This document shows positions 19,177-23,230 of a stretch of DNA of 23,230 bases, in pieces. The position numbers and the translations under genes are program-made. This stretch comes from Alectoria sarmentosa. Taxonomy: Eukaryota; Ascomycota; Lecanoromycetes; Lecanorales; Parmeliaceae. How positions within the stretch are numbered: the stretch's first letter is position 1; every line of letters starts with the position of its first letter. Location of the stretch: contig WOGZ01000436.1 in assembly GCA_009733775.1 (NCBI GenBank), forward strand, positions 1 through 23,230, given 5' to 3'. The notes under the pieces were generated by a model, which worked only from the letters and a program-made list of their open reading frames with translations, ran no database searches and had not been told where the DNA came from.

Positions 19177-19786
19177 TTAATATACGTTTTAATATTTTTA
19201 AATCTCATTTATCGAATTTATTATATCATTTTCATTTATTCGCTTTATTTGAAAATTAATTTAATTATTATTTTTATAAACGTATTTGAAAATATATTTG
19301 CAAATTTTGATATTAATATAAATTTTCACATTAATATAAACATTATATTTAATCGACAAATATGAATTATAAAATATTATTTAATAATATTATTTAAATT
19401 TATTTTTTAAAATTATAATAAATTTATGTCGACGATAAATAAAATATTCGATATTTAATTTAAAGATAATATAATCGTTAAACTTTTTTAAAAACCGTTT
19501 ATTACATTAATTTTTATTCGAATTTTAATAAAATAAAATGATATTCGTTTTACTTATAGCGTAATAATTATAATTATTATAAATTATATATTTAATCACA
19601 ATAATATAAAGATTAAAAAATCGCATATAATTAAAAATTTTAACATTAATAATAACGTTTATCTCGTTCACATTTAAATAACGATTTTCAAAATATAATA
19701 TAATAAGTATATGAGTATACGATAATTCTTATTTTTAAAATTTTATAATATAATAATACGTCGAAACTCGATCTTTTGTTCGCAAA
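19177..19786 (-). pseudogene. Helitron A Rep domain
   Basis: The inverted counterpart of 6534-7142. The minus strand keeps the same HUH region (a stretch read as STYYYIIKF just before it) and the KYNxHIN and Tyr-motif region, with further transitions relative to copy B, for example CAAAAACGA to TAAAAATAA in the FQKR codons. No frame as long as in copy B remains open. The shared decayed motifs in both copies confirm the Rep assignment. Confidence 0.8.
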
Positions 19787-21629
19787 AATCAATTAAAATT
19801 AAAATTAATTATCGAAATTTTAATCGATCATAATTCGATTTTCGAAGCAAAAAGAAAAAATTTAAAAATATTATAAAATTTATAAACAAAAATTACGGCG
19901 TATAAAAGATTAAATTGTGTTAAAAGCATTTTCAAGAATTATAATTTATATTAATTATTTAATTAATGTGTTCTTAAAAGATTTATTATAAATGAATTTA
20001 TTAAAAAAAATGAAAAAGAGCTTATTAAGCATCTTTTTTTTCAAGATATCATTTATAAAAACCTTTAATTTTAATTTAAACATTCTTATTATCAAATTAA
20101 ATCGATCGATAATCAATTCGTCGAATAATAAATTAACGATAATCTTAATTCATTTTAAATTGTAAATGAAAATAATGAAAATGTTTAATCGATTAAATTT
20201 AATAATCAAAATTATATAATTTTAATAAAGTTGTTTTATAAATCGTGAACTTTTTTAATATGAGAAAAAAATAATAATACGTTGTTTATTAATTTATGCG
20301 TTCATAATAATTTCATCGATTTAAGTATTAATAATTGTTTAATAAATATCAATTCGAATAATCTTTTGATTTTATTTTATTTAATAAAGTTAATTATTTT
20401 TAATAATCATATATACATCGCAAACGAAATGTTAAAATAATTTATCACAATAAAAAAAACGATTGAATTTGATAAAACGAATTTATATAAAATATTTATG
20501 AAAAATCAATTTAATGAATTTAAAAAAATAAAGGCATAAACTTATAAAAAGAGATTAATATAACTCGCTTTGAATTTTCTCGATTATTAATTTATAAAAC
20601 GAGATTATTATTATTATCTCGATTAATAAAAAAACTTTTATCAAATAAAACATTTATAATAAATATATTATTATGTTATAATTGTTCGTTAAATAAAAAG
20701 ATAAAAGAATAACGCAATAATATATAAGCGAAATATTAATATAAAATATTATATTTATCGTCATTTTAAGTTTTAATTAAAACGTTTTTCGTCTCGAATA
20801 TATTTAATAAATTATTTATATCGTTTTTTTAAATAATAACGATTTTATTTAAAATAAAACGATTATAAATGCGTGAATCATAATGTTGCGAATTTTTGTA
20901 TAATAATTTATAACTTCGTATAATTGAATCGATTTTTAATTTTTCAAACATCGTTTTAAGGGCAATAATGTAAAAATTAATGCTTTTGAAAAGAATAATT
21001 ATTTTTCGATAAAATTATTGTTTAATATTATTATAATAATCATATTTAACAATATTAATACAAAAAACGCGATCGGAAAAAAATTATATCGTGTTATAAA
21101 CTGTTTTTGAATATTATTTATGATGTAAATTTATTTAAAAATCGATTTTTCGCTTTTTAAAGGCGTTAAAATGAGCATATAAATAATAATCGCGCTTTGC
21201 ATTTTACACGTAAATGAAATTATTAAATGATTAATAATAATTTATTGTGAGATCATCGAGACGGCGTTATTATATTAAATATTATAAACGCGATATTTTT
21301 TACATTTATTAATCAAAATTATAATATTAAATTTTAAAAAGTATAAAATATTATTAATATCACGCTTATTGAGATTAATGAAATTATTTACACTCGTTTT
21401 AATTTTATAATGCTCTTTATTTTCATTTTAATTATTATTTAAATTATTATTTTATAAAACGTTTATTTTAAATATAACGATTTTAATTTTATCGTTATTA
21501 TAACATCATTCAAATATCTTATTTATAAACGACGCCGCATTATATTAATTACAAATTTAGTTTATAAAATTAAAATTATATCGCAGAGACTTTATAATAT
21601 ATAAATAACGCGCAATATAATTTATTAAT

Positions 21630-22120
21630 TTTATTAAAAATTGAATAAATTGAATAACTTTCAAAAAAGAATTGAAAAACGAATTATCAAAAAAATCGAT
21701 ATCAAAAAAAATTATAAATAAATCTCGCAACAAAAGATTCTTTATATCGATTAAAACATTTTTCGATCGTTTAAAAATATAAAATACGCGTGATTAAGCG
21801 AAAGAGAAGATAAAGGGCGAGATAAAAAAAAAAGCGCGTTTTAAAAAAACGAAAATCGATTGATTTGAAAAAAGGACGGTTATAAAAAAAAATCTGTTTT
21901 AATTCTTTTAATAGATTTTTCACGTCTCTTTAAAATAATAATAATTGATTTTTTGATAATAATTAATATTTTGCCTCGATTATCGACGAAAAAAAACTCG
22001 TTTAAAAGACGACGTTTACACGCGTTAATACGAGCCTCAAAAGAATATTAAAAAGCGATTACAATATTTAAAATCCTTCGTAACATAAAGGCGAAACGTA
22101 TCAATAATAAATATATTTAT
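21630..22120 (-). pseudogene. Helitron A, N-terminal segment of Rep-helicase
   Basis: The inverted counterpart of 4196-4678. The coding strand again is C-rich (seen as G on the plus strand, for example AAAGGGCGAG near 21822). More C-to-T changes have occurred than in copy B, and the frame has more stops. No ATG is seen at the place of the copy B start, where the aligned sequence reads ATA. Confidence 0.55.
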
Positions 22121-22565
22121 ATTCATAATCAATTGAACGATTAATTAAATAATAAAAATATTACGCGTGACTTCGCACTCAACAAATAAATAAATAAAAC
22201 GAAAAAAAGATTAATCGACCTCGAACAGGTCTCGTAAAACTTCAAAATTAAATATTTGAACATTTATTCACTTCACAAATATTAAATCAAATATTAATAT
22301 TTTTACGTCGTTGAAAAGCGCAAACCGAATTCTACAATTTACGAAATTATGAAGAAATTATGTCTTTAAGAGAGTAAAAGGCAAAAGATGTAAGATTTTT
22401 ATATACAAATTTTGATGAGATCGCTCGAGAGGCCTAAAGACGCTATTTTAACGCTATTTCAAAAGACGAAATCAGATAAAATTTATAATTAACTGCACAT
22501 ATAAATTTAAAATATTTTAGCTCAGCCTTACACTATTTTTTTTATATATATTAATAATTTATAAA

Positions 22566-23172
22566 CATTTAATTGTGTGTTTTTTTTTCATCGTTTAAAT
22601 ATTTTTTAATTTCTTTTACAATGCTTCATATATTACGTTTTATAAAAAATATTTATAAACTTAAATTTAATTATTATGATTGTGAGTTTTTAAAATAAAT
22701 AACTCGATATATAAATGCTTTAATAACGACTTATTTAAATCGTTTAAATCGATATTTAATATATATATATTTTAAATAAATGCTATAAGCTTTTCATTTA
22801 ACGAATTCGAAACTTATTTAATAATATAAAAACTTAAATTTTTATAAAAGTTCGAATCTTAAAGAAAAGATATTATCACGATTCGAAAACACGTTTTTAT
22901 TAAAAAATTTAAATTATATTTATTTGAATTATTTGAATATTATTTTCACTTAAATTATTTAAATCTTAATTTAAAACGATTAAATTTATTTTATCTTCGT
23001 TAAATAAATATCGCGTTAGTCGTATTTAGTTTAACGTTCGAATTATAAAAAATATTTAAGTTTAAGAGTTTTTTTTTTCTTTATTTACGTTCGTTTTATA
23101 TAATACATTTAATTTATAATTACGAAATATTATTTTAAATATAAATATTATTTAAACTTTCATTTATAATAA
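22566..23172. other. Flank of Helitron A, no recognisable gene
   Basis: AT-rich sequence outside Helitron A, the only part of the window not assigned to one of the four elements. I see no open frame, no RNA gene and no match to other parts of the window. It may be the older element or genomic DNA into which Helitron A inserted. Confidence 0.5.
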
Positions 23173-23175
23173 ATA

Positions 23176-23230
<55 letters not shown>
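23173..23230. repeat. ATT trinucleotide microsatellite, running off the window
   Basis: An uninterrupted run of ATT units from about 23173 to the last base. The true length is unknown because the window ends inside it. Confidence 0.93.

Larger units (their letters stand above)
17791..22565 (-). mobile_element. Helitron A, 5' two-thirds, RIP-degraded
   Basis: The reverse complement of 3766-8558 of Helitron B along its whole length. Paired positions sum to 26309-26350 at every point checked (3801 with 22525, 4471 with 21838, 7211 with 19108, 8558 with 17791), so only small gaps exist. Its 5' end is near 22565, where similarity to copy B stops. The remaining third lies at 1-1022 and beyond the window. 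It was the target of the Gypsy insertion, so it is older than that element and than Helitron B. Confidence 0.87.

Noticed and set aside
1..23230. Mitochondrial, Plasmodium-type or bacterial AT-rich origin
   Set aside because: There are no mitochondrial genes, tRNAs or rRNAs and no bacterial operons. Retained CpG, directional transition differences between repeats, and fungal-type Gypsy and Helitron remains fit a RIP-mutated ascomycete nuclear region.

Overview
The window suggests a filamentous ascomycete (Pezizomycotina), in an AT-rich heterochromatic block made almost entirely of transposons destroyed by repeat-induced point mutation (RIP). By eye about four-fifths of the bases are A or T. 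TpA is everywhere, remaining C and G sit often in CpG, and differences between repeat copies are nearly all C-to-T or G-to-A. I see no intact protein gene, tRNA, rRNA, CRISPR array or bacterial-type gene. Open frames are short because CAA, CAG, CGA and TGG codons have become stops.

Layout, oldest layer first. (1) Helitron A lies on the minus strand. Its 5' end is near 22565 and it runs left to 17791, then resumes at 1022 and leaves the window at position 1. (2) A Ty3/Gypsy chromovirus, also minus strand, occupies 1023-17790. It has 196-bp LTRs at both ends and a TTTTA target duplication, and it split Helitron A just after the Walker A codons of the helicase. Its order on the minus strand is 5' LTR, gag region, protease, RT, RNase H, integrase, chromodomain, a long 3' region with tandem repeats, polypurine tract, 3' LTR. 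(3) Helitron B, plus strand, about 3766 to 9950, inserted into the 3' region of that Gypsy. It carries the same Rep-helicase gene as A in inverted orientation. (4) A solo-LTR-like element of 189 bp (13132-13320) interrupts the RT. It is much less mutated than everything else and shows nearly what the LTR looked like before RIP.

Helitrons A and B therefore form inverted repeats: 3766-8558 pairs with 17791-22565, and 8554-9575 pairs with 1-1022. The last 660 bases hold no recognisable gene and end in an ATT microsatellite that runs off the window.

No gene here can be functional as read. The biological interest lies in the datable nesting, the in-place record of RIP, several tandem repeats (most with periods divisible by three) inside decayed reading frames, and a roughly 3-kb unassigned region downstream of the Gypsy pol. 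I did not find convincing evidence of a new cellular system.
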